A stretch of DNA of 64,000 nucleotides from Calidithermus chliarophilus DSM 9957 (GCF_000430045.1 NZ_KE387023.1:134961-198960), one strand, 5' to 3'. Shown: positions 24,882 to 33,800, counted from the first letter of the stretch. The notes: generated from the letters alone by a model not told the origin. Numbers and translations are program-made.

Positions 24882-26315
24882 CTAAGGCACCTTGAACCAC
24901 GGCCTGAGTTGCTCCGTACAGGCGGCATCGGGCCGGGCAGACGGGTCGCTCAGGAAAGCCCTGATGACAGAGTGCCCGCACTCGCTGCCCAGTCCTGCCC
25001 CGTGCGACTGGCCCGGCAACTCGAAGGCGTAGGCGTTGGACAGTCCCTCGGCAGCCAGCGCGAGCCAGCGTGGGGGGGTCACCGGGTCGAACTGGCCCGC
25101 TAGCAGCAGGGTAGGCACGTCGCTTTTCACCGGGCTGTTCTCCTCGCCGCTCGGCTGGGTCAGGCCCCAGGCCCGGCACGCGGCGAAGCCCCGCTCGCTC
25201 GAGACGCCGGGCCTAGTGCCCAGTGAGCCCCGCCAGCGGGGGAACTCGGCATAAGCCGCCCGCAGTCCCTCGAGGCTGCTGTAGGCCATCTCGCCCCGGC
25301 ACTCGTGGGCGAAGAAGGCCCCGACAGTGATGACCCCAGAAACGATCTGAAGAAACCGCCAGACGGTCGAACGGGCCAGGGCCGCCGTCTGGCCCTCGCG
25401 CAGGGCGTAGACCAGGCTCGGCAGCTCGGCGATGGTCAGGGGGCTATAGAGGGAGAGGAGGACGAGTGACTGGAATCCGCCACCGTCGATTTGGACGGTA
25501 GAACTGCCATAGGGCACGGTGAGGGGCTGGCGGTTGAGCCGGTCATAGACCTCGGCGTGGGCCTGCTCGAGGTCGGGGTAGGCCGCCTGGCACCGCGCGT
25601 CGGCACGACAGGCGGCCAGCACGCCCAGGAAAGCCTCCTCGACGGCACGGACGGTCTCGACGGGGCGGTCTACCTGCGGCGGGATCACCGCGTCGAGCAC
25701 CACCGCCCGCAGGGCACCGGGGAAGCGGCGCATGACCTCGAGCGCCAGCCGGGTGCCGTAGGAGCCCCCGACCAGGTTGATCTTCCCATAGCCCAGCGCC
25801 CGGCGGACATCCTCCACGTCGGCGGCGCTCTCGGTGGCGTTGTAGGCGGAAAGGTCGACGCCCGCCGCGCGCAGCCGCCGCCCGCAGGCCTCGAGGGCCC
25901 GCAACGCCTCCTCCGCCTCCTCGCCGCCGGGGAAGCTCGGGCTCGAGCCCGCGTATTCTTCGGTACAGTCCAGGGCAGGCTGCGACCGCCCCACCCCGCG
26001 CTGGTCGAAGGTCACGAAGTCGCGGTCGTCGAACAACCCTGCCAGGACGGTGTACATCGCGGCATGCTCCCCCGGCCCGCCCGCCAGGAAAAACACCGGA
26101 TCGGGCGCCTTTCCAGGGGAGCGGTTCTCCACCACGTAAACGGACAGCCGGATGGTCCGGACAGGGTTGGCCCGGTTCTCCGGAACCCGCACGTAGCCGC
26201 AACGCGTAGCCCGGATCCCCTTTGGGCAAGGGACGGCCTCGAAGGCGGGGGCTTGGGCGAGGGCTCCGGTTGCCAGGATCACGAACAGCAGGGTCAACCA
26301 CATCCGGTTCGGCAT
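24882..26315 (-). CDS. Secreted alpha/beta hydrolase of the TAP/proline-iminopeptidase type (S33)
   Basis: The 477-aa protein has a signal peptide (MPNRMWLTLLFVILATGALA), an alpha/beta-hydrolase core with oxyanion motif FFLAGGPGE, nucleophile Ser in GGSYGTR (near 185), Asp in LLLAGQFDPVTPPR (near 405), and His in LPGQSHGAG (near 435), so the triad is complete. The C-terminal part matches the TAP-like domain of secreted tripeptidyl aminopeptidases. Six cysteines may form disulfides outside the cell. ATG at 26,315 has GAGAGGA upstream. Confidence 0.87.
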   Translation of the reverse strand: MPNRMWLTLLFVILATGALAQAPAFEAVPCPKGIRATRCGYVRVPENRANPVRTIRLSVYVVENRSPGKAPDPVFFLAGGPGEHAAMYTVLAGLFDDRDFVTFDQRGVGRSQPALDCTEEYAGSSPSFPGGEEAEEALRALEACGRRLRAAGVDLSAYNATESAADVEDVRRALGYGKINLVGGSYGTRLALEVMRRFPGALRAVVLDAVIPPQVDRPVETVRAVEEAFLGVLAACRADARCQAAYPDLEQAHAEVYDRLNRQPLTVPYGSSTVQIDGGGFQSLVLLSLYSPLTIAELPSLVYALREGQTAALARSTVWRFLQIVSGVITVGAFFAHECRGEMAYSSLEGLRAAYAEFPRWRGSLGTRPGVSSERGFAACRAWGLTQPSGEENSPVKSDVPTLLLAGQFDPVTPPRWLALAAEGLSNAYAFELPGQSHGAGLGSECGHSVIRAFLSDPSARPDAACTEQLRPWFKVP

Positions 26316-26405
26316 GATGAGTCCTCTCGGGCGGCGCAGCACTGCACACGCCGCCACCGGCCCGGCGTGGGATGGAGTATGTCCAGCAGCCGGCTATTTA
26401 GAGAG

Positions 26406-26426
26406 GAATTCTAGTCGAATTCTAGA
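26406..26426. promoter_or_regulatory. Repeat/palindrome upstream of the secreted hydrolase gene
   Basis: GAATTCTAG occurs twice (26,406-26,414 and 26,418-26,426), and each copy holds the palindrome GAATTC. The surrounding 60 bases are AT-rich and lie upstream of the minus-strand hydrolase gene, so this could be an operator; no regulator is known. Confidence 0.3.
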
Positions 26427-26447
26427 AGAAAATAAAGGGGGTCTAAA

Positions 26448-27110
26448 TTACCCGCTCGGCACATCACCACAGAGTTTTTCCAGGCACTCCCACAGCCGCC
26501 CGTCGCTGAAGTCCCGGATCAGCAGGAAAGCCCCGGCCTCCTCGAGCCCCCTCGGGTCGTGGCCGGTGGTCAGGCCCACGGTGGGGATGCCCGCGCCCAC
26601 GGCCGAGCGCACGCCGGAGGGGGAGTCCTCGAAGGCCAGGGCCTCGGCGGGAGCCAGCCCCAGCCGCTCGAGGGCGGTGCGGTAGGGCAGGGGGTCGGGC
26701 TTGCCGGTGGGCAGTTCTTCGGCCAGCACCACGAGGTCGAACTCGAGGGACAGGGCCCGCAGCAGGAAGTCGACGTTGCGGCGCGGGGCGTTGGTCACCA
26801 GGCCCCGCGCCACCCCGCGCTCGCCGGCCCACCGCCACAGCTCGGGCAGCCCGGGCAGGCCCTCGAGGCCCTGCGCCAGCTCGCGGAAGCGGTGCTCCTT
26901 GGCCTCGACCAGCGCGGCGCGCTCGGCCTCGGGGAGGTGGGGCAGCAGCCGCGCCGCGATCTCGGGGTTGAGGCCGCCGCTGATGTGCTCCTGGTAGAAG
27001 GCGTGGTCGCCCTCGATGCCGTAGGGGCGGAGGGACTCGAGCCAAGCCCGCTCGTGCAGGCGGTCGGTGTCGGCCAAGGTGCCGTCGAGGTCAAAGAGCA
27101 GTGCGCGCAT
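26448..27110 (-). CDS. HAD-superfamily phosphatase/phosphoglucomutase-like protein
   Basis: A 220-aa HAD hydrolase with motif I DLDGTLADTD (residues 7-16), motif II VTNAP (near 104), and motif III/IV GKPDPLPYRTAL and AFEDSPSGVRSA (near 137 and 160). The alpha-helical cap is of the beta-phosphoglucomutase type. Substrate unknown. It overlaps the upstream MFS gene by 20 bp. Confidence 0.9.
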   Translation of the reverse strand: MRALLFDLDGTLADTDRLHERAWLESLRPYGIEGDHAFYQEHISGGLNPEIAARLLPHLPEAERAALVEAKEHRFRELAQGLEGLPGLPELWRWAGERGVARGLVTNAPRRNVDFLLRALSLEFDLVVLAEELPTGKPDPLPYRTALERLGLAPAEALAFEDSPSGVRSAVGAGIPTVGLTTGHDPRGLEEAGAFLLIRDFSDGRLWECLEKLCGDVPSG

Positions 27111-28158
27111 CGAGCCTCCTCAGGCGCTGGGTGAGGGCCAGCAGGGCCAGCCCCACCAGCAGCAGGCCCCAGGGGATCCCCGCCACGGGCAGCAGGGCGA
27201 ACAGCGCAGGCACCAGGGTGCTCCCGCTGGCCCCGGCGTAGAGCGCGTAGGCCACCGCGGCGTTGCCCACCCGGCCCTGCCCCAGGGCCATCAAGGTGGT
27301 GAACACCGGGCCGATGAGGAAGCCCGCCAGGGGAAAGAGCAGCGGCAGGGGCGGCAGGAAGTACAGCAGGGCCACCCCCACCGCCCCGCAGACCAGCCAG
27401 GTGAGGTGGCGCAGGGGGTCGCGGGCCACCCAGTAGGCCATGAGCAGCCGGCCCGCCGTGAAGGCCACCCAGTAGGCCGAGAGCAGGGCCCCGGCCAGGG
27501 CCGTGGGGTAGCCCAGCTCGGTCAGGTAGGCCCCGGAGAAGGTGGCGAAGCCCTGCTCGAGCCCCGCGTACAACCCGATGGCGAGCACCAGCAGCCACAG
27601 CCAGCCGTTCCCGGGGTGCCCCCCATCCGGCGCCGGGGGGCTGCTGGCGGGGGCCTTCCACACCAGCGCCGCGCCCAGGAAGGCCAGCACGGCGAAGGCC
27701 GTCAGCACCTCCCGCCAGGGGAAGAAGCTCACCAGGAAGGGCGTGGCGATGGCGCCCACCCCGAAGGCCGCGTTGACCTGGCTCAGCACGATCATGCGCC
27801 GCTCGGGGTAGAGGTCGCCGGGCAGGCTGTTGCCGCTGAGGTTGATCGCGCCCACGCCCAGCCCCAGCGGGAAGGCCGCCCAGAGGACGGCGTCGAAGCT
27901 CTGCGCCGAGGCCACGCCCAAAAGCCCCAGCCCCGCCAGCACCATCGCCATCGGGAACCAGGGGTGCCGCACCGGGGTGAGGCGGGCCAGGGTCAGGCCC
28001 AGCAGCAGCCCGCCCAGGTACAGGTTGAAGTAGAGCGAGAGCCTCGAGCCCGGGTCGAAGACCTCCTGCCACTGCGGCAGCAGGCCGCCCGGGCTCGCGG
28101 CGATGATGCCCGAAAGGAGCAGGGAGAGGGCACTTCCGAGGGTCAGCCGAAGGCGCAT
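27091..28158 (-). CDS. MFS transporter
   Basis: The 355-aa protein has 11-12 hydrophobic helices and an MFS-like first half (LYFNLYLGGLLLGLTLARLT; INLSGNSLPGDLYPERRMI). It resembles FucP/sugar-type MFS carriers; with the HAD phosphatase that follows, sugar uptake is possible but not shown. Confidence 0.82.
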   Translation of the reverse strand: MRLRLTLGSALSLLLSGIIAASPGGLLPQWQEVFDPGSRLSLYFNLYLGGLLLGLTLARLTPVRHPWFPMAMVLAGLGLLGVASAQSFDAVLWAAFPLGLGVGAINLSGNSLPGDLYPERRMIVLSQVNAAFGVGAIATPFLVSFFPWREVLTAFAVLAFLGAALVWKAPASSPPAPDGGHPGNGWLWLLVLAIGLYAGLEQGFATFSGAYLTELGYPTALAGALLSAYWVAFTAGRLLMAYWVARDPLRHLTWLVCGAVGVALLYFLPPLPLLFPLAGFLIGPVFTTLMALGQGRVGNAAVAYALYAGASGSTLVPALFALLPVAGIPWGLLLVGLALLALTQRLRRLDARTAL

Positions 28159-28201
28159 CCCGCCATTCTACTGAGCCCGCGCGCCCCATCAAGGACCGCG
28201 C

Positions 28202-28582
28202 TTACTTCTCGAGCCACTCCCGCAGATAATCGGCCACCATCGCGCTGGGGTTCCGCCCCTCCCGCAGCGCCTGCATCTTCTCGAGCAGCCGCTCCTTCTC
28301 CTCCAGGCTCAGCGGCAGCCACATCGCCACGTGCTCCCGGCCGTTCTCCACCTTGTACTCCCCGCCGAACTTGTCGAGCTGCACCACGCCTTCCTTCACG
28401 CCGTCCTCCTTCGCCGGAGCCCTGAGCCACTCCAGCAGCGCCGAACGCAGGAAACGCCACTCCCGCCCCACCTTGCGCCCCGGCAGGCTGCCCGAGCGCG
28501 CGAGCTGGTACACCAGCGTCTCGCTGACCTTGAGCAGGGCCGCGGCTTCCTCGAGGGTCAGCACTTCGTCATCCATCATCAA
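28202..28582 (-). CDS. Excisionase-type helix-turn-helix DNA-binding protein
   Basis: The 126-aa protein starts with an HTH_17 domain (LTLEEAAALLKVSETLVYQLARSG, then GRKVGREWRFLRSALLEWL, about residues 7-53), as in MerR/excisionase-type proteins, followed by a charged C-terminal domain. It is divergent from comM by 100 bp and could regulate it, or be an accessory of the mobile element that later entered comM. It is outside the element, so the first is more likely. Confidence 0.8.
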   Translation of the reverse strand: MMMDDEVLTLEEAAALLKVSETLVYQLARSGSLPGRKVGREWRFLRSALLEWLRAPAKEDGVKEGVVQLDKFGGEYKVENGREHVAMWLPLSLEEKERLLEKMQALREGRNPSAMVADYLREWLEK

Positions 28583-28681
28583 AACCCCCTTTTCGGCAAT
28601 TAAATTGCACTATCCGATATTATCTGTCAATATCCTCACAGAGCGACAGGGCGGCATCTTTCGGATAAACTCTGGAATCGG
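28583..28681. promoter_or_regulatory. Divergent promoter region of the HTH gene and comM
   Basis: This AT-rich spacer has TTGACA and TAATAT on the minus strand and TAAACT on the plus strand 10 bases before the comM ATG. Assignment of boxes is tentative. Confidence 0.3.
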
Positions 28682-29728
28682 ATGCTTGCCCAAGTACGAA
28701 CCTATAGCCTTTACGGCCTCGAGGCCGTTCCCGTCACCGTCGAGGTGGACGTATCCGCGGGGATGCCCAGCTACACCGTCGTCGGCCTGCCCGACAAGGC
28801 CGTGGAAGAGTCGCGCGAGCGGGTGCGGGCGGCGCTGAAGAACGCGGGGCTCCCCTACCCGCAGGGGCGGGTGGTGGTCAACCTGGCCCCCGCCGAGCAG
28901 CGCAAGGAGGGCAGCCACTACGACCTGCCCATCGCCTTGGGGCTGCTGTGCGCCCAGGGGGTGGTGCCGCAGGCCAGCCTCGAGGGCGTCGCGGCGGCCG
29001 GCGAGGTGGGGCTCGACGGGGAGCTGCGCCCGGTGCCCGGCGCGGTCAACCTGGCCCTGGGCGCCCTGGCCGAGGGCTTCAGGCTGCTGATGCCCGCCGC
29101 GTCGGCCCGGGAGGCGGCCCTGATCGAGGGCGTCGAGGTCTATGGCCCCCAGAGCCTGCGGCAGGTGGTCGAATTCCTCACCGGGGAGCGCCCCCTTGAG
29201 CCCACCCCGCCCCCCGACGCCGTGGAGTCGCTCGAGGCCGTCCCCGACCTGCTCGACGTCAAGGGGCAGGCCAAGGCCAAACGGGCGCTCGAGATCGCCG
29301 CCGCCGGGGGCCACCACCTGCTGATGGTCGGCACGCCGGGCTCGGGCAAGACCATGCTCGCCAAGCGGATGCCCGGCCTGCTGCCGCCGCTGGGGCGGGA
29401 GGAGGCGCTCGAGGTCACCCGCATCCACTCGGCCGCGGGCAAGCTCGTGGGCGGGGGGCTCATCCGCACGCCCCCCTACCGCGCGCCCCACGCCACCATC
29501 TCCGACGTCGGGCTCATCGGCGGGGGCTCGGTCCCCAAGCCGGGCGAGATCTCGCTGGCCCACCGGGGCGTGCTGTTCATGGACGAGTTCCCCGAGTTCT
29601 CGCGCGACGCGCTGGAAGTCCTGCGCCAGCCCCTCGAGGACGCGGTCGTCACGGTGTCGCGGGCCAGGGCCAGCTTCACCTTCCCGGCCCGGTTCCTGCT
29701 CCTGGCCGCGATGAACCCCTGCCCGTGT
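28682..29728 (+). pseudogene. comM: comM (YifB, Mg-chelatase-like) 5' part, cut by an integrative element
   Basis: ComM is a ring helicase that extends branch migration of incoming DNA in natural transformation. The remaining 349 residues include the N-terminal ChlI-like domain, Walker A ([10 protein letters not shown] near 217) and Walker B ([11 protein letters not shown] near 297), and stop matching at AAMNPCPC. Family members are about 500 aa and continue with a Cys-rich linker and the Mg_chelatase_C part. After codon 349 the frame runs 38 more codons into element DNA and stops at 29,845. The second half should lie beyond the right end of the element, outside this window. Excision would restore the gene. 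Confidence 0.9.
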
Positions 29729-31214
29729 GAGGTGCAATCTGCCCAAACCGGTAACGCACCTCTACCTGAACCTCACCCCTGCCCGGGCGCACCGTCACCA
29801 CCTCTACAAGCTCCCGTGCCACCGCCTGCCTCTCTTCCGGGGTGAGCATGTCTATCCTCTCCCGCAGGTGAGAGGCCAGCTCCTCGAGGGTAGCCAGGGA
29901 CTCCTGGCGTCTATGCTCTTCGATCACCTGCCGACGGGCCTCGTCCAGAGCCGCCTGGACTTCTTTGACCCGGGTGTCCAGCTCCTCGAGGCGGCCATAG
30001 TAGCTCTCCTTGTCCACACCTCCCTCCAGGTACAGGTCCAGCAGCCGGGCGCGGGCATCGAGGAGGGAGCGCAGGCGTTTCTCCAGCAGCGCGGCCTCGT
30101 TCTCCTCGCGAGACTCCCCTTTCAGAAAAGCCTGAAGCGCCTCACCGGGGTTGAGCAGAAACGAGCGGATGTCACGCCAGATGGCCTCCTCCAGGTCTTT
30201 CCGGCGCACGTGGGGAGCGGTGCAGCGCATGGAGGGGATAGGTGAGGCCTGGCGGCTAACCCGCCCCACGCAGGCGTAGTAATCCGTTGAACCGACGTAA
30301 GCGCGTCCGCAGGTTCCACAGCGGATGAGCCCCTTGAGCATGTACACGCTGCGGGCGTTGCGGGCGGCGAAGAGGGCGTTGCGGGAGAGCTGTTCCTGCA
30401 CGGCCTCGAAGAGAGCAGGTTCCACGATGGGCGGCACGGCGACCTTCACCAGTTCCGGCTGGGTTTTGCGGGTTCGCTTGCCATAGGTGTACTCGCCAAT
30501 ATAGGTGCGGTTCTTGAGCAGCCGTAGCACCCCGCCCCCTCGCCAGACTCCGGCGGTGCGCTTACCCCGTACCCCGCGACCGTCTCGCCGGTATTTGGGG
30601 GGGATGCCCAGGCGGTTGAGCTCCCTGGCCACCCGCTCGGTGCTCCAGCCCCGTTCGGCCACCCAGGTGAACATCTGCTGCACCACCACCGCCTCCTCGG
30701 GGTGGGGGCTGAGGCGGCCACCTTCGACCGTGTAGCCATAGGGCACGATACCCCCCAGGTACTTCCCGCTCTGGGCGGCCTTGCGCAGTCCCAGGCGGCT
30801 GCGCTCGGCAAAGGTGTCCCGCTCCCACTCAGCGAACACGGCCATGATCCCCAGCACCGCCTTGCCGATGGGGGTGGTGGTGTTGATGTTCGGCTCGGAG
30901 TAGCTCATGAGCCCCACCCCGCAGGCCTCCAGGCGCTCGATGAGGTCGTAGGCCAGGCGCACCTTGCGGGCCAGGCGGTCAAGCCGGTAGACCAGCACCA
31001 CACTGAAACGCCCTTCCCGTGCGTCGGTGAGCAGGCGGGCCAGGCCGGGCCGGTCCTCCTGGGCTCCTGAGTAGCCGGGGTCAGTATAGGTGTCAGCGAC
31101 CTCGTACCCCAGCGCCCCTGCCCAGCGCTCCAGGACCTCGCGCTGGGCCTCGAGGGAGTAGCGCTCGACCTGCTCCTCGGTGGAGACGCGGGTGTAGAGG
31201 GCACAGCGCTTCAT
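29676..31214 (-). CDS. Large serine recombinase (integrase) of the element
   Basis: The 512-aa protein has the resolvase domain with catalytic Ser11 in YTRVSTEEQ, the Arg-rich active site stretch [15 protein letters not shown] (near 75), a recombinase domain (about 160-270), a zinc ribbon ([10 protein letters not shown] then YYAC and MRC, near 300-335) and a long coiled coil (about 365-470). Such enzymes join attP and attB without host factors and need a directionality factor to excise. The last 17 codons lie in comM DNA, so the C-terminus differs between integrated and excised forms. Its start overlaps the repressor stop (ATGA). Confidence 0.93.
   Translation of the reverse strand: MKRCALYTRVSTEEQVERYSLEAQREVLERWAGALGYEVADTYTDPGYSGAQEDRPGLARLLTDAREGRFSVVLVYRLDRLARKVRLAYDLIERLEACGVGLMSYSEPNINTTTPIGKAVLGIMAVFAEWERDTFAERSRLGLRKAAQSGKYLGGIVPYGYTVEGGRLSPHPEEAVVVQQMFTWVAERGWSTERVARELNRLGIPPKYRRDGRGVRGKRTAGVWRGGGVLRLLKNRTYIGEYTYGKRTRKTQPELVKVAVPPIVEPALFEAVQEQLSRNALFAARNARSVYMLKGLIRCGTCGRAYVGSTDYYACVGRVSRQASPIPSMRCTAPHVRRKDLEEAIWRDIRSFLLNPGEALQAFLKGESREENEAALLEKRLRSLLDARARLLDLYLEGGVDKESYYGRLEELDTRVKEVQAALDEARRQVIEEHRRQESLATLEELASHLRERIDMLTPEERQAVARELVEVVTVRPGRGEVQVEVRYRFGQIAPHTGRGSSRPGAGTGPGR
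29711..29731. other. Left attachment site (attL) of the integrative element in comM
   Basis: The comM frame reads ATG AAC CCC TGC CCG TG and then leaves the family sequence; ComM proteins continue with Cys-Gly. The crossover is therefore in or next to CCCCTGCCCGTG (29,716-29,727). The right site should repeat this core. The 3' end of the integrase gene crosses it. Confidence 0.7.
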
Positions 31215-31924
31215 AACGAGCGAAACTCCCCGTGGACGACGCCCACTGGGACGGGATATATGGCGGCTTTCTTACCGGCGGGGAGCTGGAGGGCGCCGTC
31301 CGGCAGGAGCCAATACACCTCTCCTACCCCACTGACCGGCCGTACCAGACAGGGCTCAGTGGGCAGGCGGTACAGTAGAGGCCGCCGGGTACCCTCGATA
31401 AGGCTGAGCAGGACGATGCCCCGCTCTCTGGCAGGCCTACGCTCTACTACCAAAACCGAGCCCTCTTTGATTGATAAATCCTCGCTACAGAGGGCATCCC
31501 GCCCCAGCTTGGCCAGGAAGAAGTCGGTATAGCTGGAACGGGTAGGAAGGAACCGGGCATCAATGTGACCATGACCGGGCGCTGCCTCTCCAACGCAGGC
31601 TGGAAGCAGCGCTGGGTAGTAGGACAGCAAAGCAACGCCAGGAGTGGAGGGTGTGAACTCATTGGAATTGTCTTCGCTGAGCAGGAAATCCACTGAAGGG
31701 AGGTGGAGCGCCTGCAGCAGCGAATGCAATCGGCCCACGCTCACATCACGAATGTCGTGAACACCGCGCTCCAGCTTGGCTACGAGGGAAGGGGAAATGC
31801 CCGCAGCCAGGGCTAACCCCTCACGTGAAAGGCCGAGCTTTTCTCGTCTTGTTTGTAGGAGGCGTGCCCAGTTGGGGGTTGTGAGTGAGGGGGTGGTGGA
31901 GGTGCGAAAGCTTTTTTTTGCCAT
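31211..31924 (-). CDS. CI-like repressor: XRE helix-turn-helix plus S24-like domain without catalytic Ser
   Basis: The 237-aa protein has an XRE HTH (about 18-75; LGLSREGLALAAGISPSLVAKLERG) and a C-terminal S24/LexA-like fold (about 125-230). Where LexA and CI have Gly-x-Ser-Met, here the stretch is GRDAL, so the nucleophile is Ala, and no Lys is seen where the second catalytic residue should be. Self-cleavage is thus unlikely; induction must work otherwise. It is translationally coupled to the integrase and divergent from the Cro-like gene. ATG at 31,924 lies 6 bases after a TAGAAT box, so its mRNA should be leaderless. Confidence 0.82.
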   Translation of the reverse strand: MAKKSFRTSTTPSLTTPNWARLLQTRREKLGLSREGLALAAGISPSLVAKLERGVHDIRDVSVGRLHSLLQALHLPSVDFLLSEDNSNEFTPSTPGVALLSYYPALLPACVGEAAPGHGHIDARFLPTRSSYTDFFLAKLGRDALCSEDLSIKEGSVLVVERRPARERGIVLLSLIEGTRRPLLYRLPTEPCLVRPVSGVGEVYWLLPDGALQLPAGKKAAIYPVPVGVVHGEFRSL

Positions 31925-31930
31925 GAGGGG

Positions 31931-32007
31931 ATTCTATTACAAAGAGTTACCAGTAACTCATTACTGGTAATGTATTGTTTACAAAAAATAATAACGTATT
32001 GTAAAGT
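31931..32007. promoter_or_regulatory. Operators and divergent leaderless promoters of the element's switch
   Basis: Two 12-bp inverted repeats, GTTACCAGTAAC (31,946-31,957) and ATTACTGGTAAT (31,960-31,971), are centred 14 bp apart. On the minus strand TAGAAT ends 6 bases before the repressor ATG, and the operators lie over its -35 region. On the plus strand TTTACA (31,978-31,983) and TAAAGT (32,002-32,007) are 18 bp apart and the Cro-like ATG is 6 bases on. Both genes would be leaderless. Confidence 0.7.
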
Positions 32008-32013
32008 GAGCGC

Positions 32014-32256
32014 ATGGCAAATGTTGTGCGGCAATTGCGGGTTCAGGCGGGTTTAAGTCGGGAAGCGCTGGCAAGGGCTTCCGGAATTACGGTCTCATTG
32101 CTGACCAAATGGGAGCGGGGGGAGGTACGCAGTCCATCGCTCGTGTACAGCCGTCAGTTAGCGAGGGTGCTGGCAGGGCGTTTGGGTGTGAGCGAGGAGC
32201 GGTTGCTGCTCCAGATCGCGGAGGGATTTGAGTGCCCGCCCAGCCACGGCGCATAG
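32014..32256 (+). CDS. Small XRE-type HTH protein (Cro-like)
   Basis: The 80-aa protein is one XRE helix-turn-helix domain (VRQLRVQAGLSREALARASG, ITVSLLTKWERGE). Its size and its position divergent from the CI-like repressor over shared operators fit a Cro-type antagonist that starts the transfer or replication programme. Confidence 0.85.
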   Translation: MANVVRQLRVQAGLSREALARASGITVSLLTKWERGEVRSPSLVYSRQLARVLAGRLGVSEERLLLQIAEGFECPPSHGA

Positions 32257-32452
32257 CTCTGGTGCGCCGGTTTTCTACAAACGAGGGGGACTTGACGGCT
32301 CAGGTGCGGGCAGTCGGGATTGTCCTCGGCAGAGAATGGCGCGCGAGTGGGTTTGCAAACCAGAACCAGGGTGCGTGTGACGCACCAAAAGAGCAAAAGG
32401 CGGTTTCTCATAAATCAAAAAAGATGAGAAGCCTTGAGGCTACATTGGAACT
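32257..32452 (+). promoter_or_regulatory. Spacer with two palindromes and a leaderless promoter
   Basis: It holds GTTTGCAAAC (32,351-32,360) and GTGCGT-GTG-ACGCAC (32,371-32,385), both perfect inverted repeats, and TACATT (32,441-32,446) 6 bases before the next ATG. The palindromes may be operators of this early operon. A 74-codon frame from 32,232 crosses it but is not convincing. Confidence 0.45.
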
Positions 32453-32863
32453 ATGACCGAGCGAGAATTTTTCTTGGCATCCCCGCGTGAGTGCGGCATC
32501 GCGATCTCGCTGCCTGTGGGGACGGTTGAGGGGTTGCGGCGCTTTGCCAGGGAAGTTCCGTTCCCCGCGGAAGGTCCCAGGCTCGAGGTCGCCTTTGAAC
32601 TCGAGGGAATGGGAGTCCGGCTGCACCCGCTGTCATTGCTCCCTGACCGCCTTCAGGACGTGCTGGAGATGGGAGGAAGGGCCCGGTGGGCCTCGCAGGG
32701 CATCTGCGGCATGGAAGCGGGGGGGCGGCTGCTGGTCATTGAGAGGCTGGCCTGGCTCGAGGTGCAGATCCGGCGAGGAGGGAGGATGGAAGTGCTGATC
32801 CACGAACTGGAGGAGGAAGGGGATGACGAGCGACGCCCTGACGCGCTGCATCGAGACGGTTGA
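32453..32863 (+). CDS. Hypothetical protein, first gene of the replication operon
   Basis: A 136-aa protein of unknown family with an acidic C-terminus (HELEEEGDDERRPD). Its start is fixed by a TACATT box 6 bases upstream. It overlaps the primase gene by 41 bp, so it is likely made with it. Confidence 0.65.
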   Translation: MTEREFFLASPRECGIAISLPVGTVEGLRRFAREVPFPAEGPRLEVAFELEGMGVRLHPLSLLPDRLQDVLEMGGRARWASQGICGMEAGGRLLVIERLAWLEVQIRRGGRMEVLIHELEEEGDDERRPDALHRDG

Positions 32864-33779
32864 CCTCCCCGGCCTGGTGGCCCGGCTGTGGCCGGAATCA
32901 GGGGCCAGGCCAGGGCGGGCCGGGGTGTGCCGGGCGGTGTGGCGGGGGGATCGGAACCCCTCGCTCTCGCTCTTTGTGGCCCGTGGCATGTGGTTCTGGA
33001 AGGACCATGCGACGGGGGAAAGTGGTAACGCATTCCACCTGCTGCTCGCGGCGGGCTTGAGCAGGGAGGAGGCGGCAGAGCTGATCAAAGAGGCCGCTCG
33101 GTCCACACCTGCCACCCCGCAGGTTCTACGCCGCAGCCTGCCCGAACCCGCGCACGGCCACAAGGTACGGGCTACGCCCGTGACCAGCAACAGGGAGAAA
33201 GCCGCGCTCCGGGCAGCCCAGATGCGGCTTGACGGGGAGGCCATCCGGGGGCGGGGCATCACCCTCGAGCAGGCCCGGCGGGTGGGGCTGGGGAGGAGCA
33301 GAAAGGGCGACCTGGTGATCCCCATCCTGGGGCCCTCGGGCGAGATTCAGGCCATCAAGGTGCGGCTGAAAGAACCCAAAGACTACCGCTACCGTTACCT
33401 CACCCCTGGCCGGGGTGCTCCGGCGTGGCACTCGCCCGGCTTCGGCCAGGGGGCCGGGCGACCGGTGCTGGTGGTGGAGGGTGAGCTCAACGCGATGGCC
33501 GCCTGGTTCGCCCTCGAGGGGGAAGCGGACGTGCTGGGTATCCCCGGCGTTGAGGGGCACATCCCCTGGGGACACCTGGAGGGGCGGAAGGTCTATTTGC
33601 TGGCCGACGGCGATGAGGCCGGGCGGGAGGCCCTCACGCGCTGGAGGGAGGAAGCCCGGCAGGCGGGGGTTGCGGCCTTCCCTCTCCTGCCCCTGGCGGA
33701 GGGCCTGGACGCCTGCGAGCACGCGGAGCGCTACGGCCAGCGGGCGCTGGGGGAGGCGCTGAGGAGACGCATGAAATAA
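32823..33779 (+). CDS. Primase-like protein with Toprim domain
   Basis: The 318-aa protein has an N-terminal CHC2-like region (GVCRAVWRGDRNPSLSLFV and DHATGESGNAFHLLLAA, about 38-80) in which the zinc Cys/His set is incomplete, and a Toprim domain (about 195-290) with the catalytic Glu in VLVVEGELNAMAAW and the Asp pair in YLLADGDEAGREA. Such proteins prime DNA synthesis in plasmids and elements. With the helicase gene that follows it suggests that the element can replicate after excision. Confidence 0.82.
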   Translation: MTSDALTRCIETVDLPGLVARLWPESGARPGRAGVCRAVWRGDRNPSLSLFVARGMWFWKDHATGESGNAFHLLLAAGLSREEAAELIKEAARSTPATPQVLRRSLPEPAHGHKVRATPVTSNREKAALRAAQMRLDGEAIRGRGITLEQARRVGLGRSRKGDLVIPILGPSGEIQAIKVRLKEPKDYRYRYLTPGRGAPAWHSPGFGQGAGRPVLVVEGELNAMAAWFALEGEADVLGIPGVEGHIPWGHLEGRKVYLLADGDEAGREALTRWREEARQAGVAAFPLLPLAEGLDACEHAERYGQRALGEALRRRMK

Positions 33780-33780
33780 A

Positions 33781-33800
33781 CCCCACCTGGCGGGGTGGGG
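33781..33800 (+). promoter_or_regulatory. Hairpin between primase and helicase genes
   Basis: CCCCAC and GTGGGG pair around a short loop just after the primase stop and end 14 bases before the helicase GTG, next to its AGGGAGG ribosome site. No T-run follows, so it is more likely an mRNA stabiliser or attenuator than a terminator. Confidence 0.4.

Noticed and set aside
28202-28582. HTH gene as the element's own excisionase
   Set aside because: It lies outside the left attachment site in host DNA; a directionality factor is more likely inside the element.
32232-32456. 74-codon frame from GTG at 32,232
   Set aside because: It overlaps the Cro-like gene, crosses two palindromes and the next promoter, and has no ribosome site.
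33781-33800. Terminator after the primase gene
   Set aside because: There is no T-run and the helicase ribosome site follows at once, so it was listed as a hairpin only.
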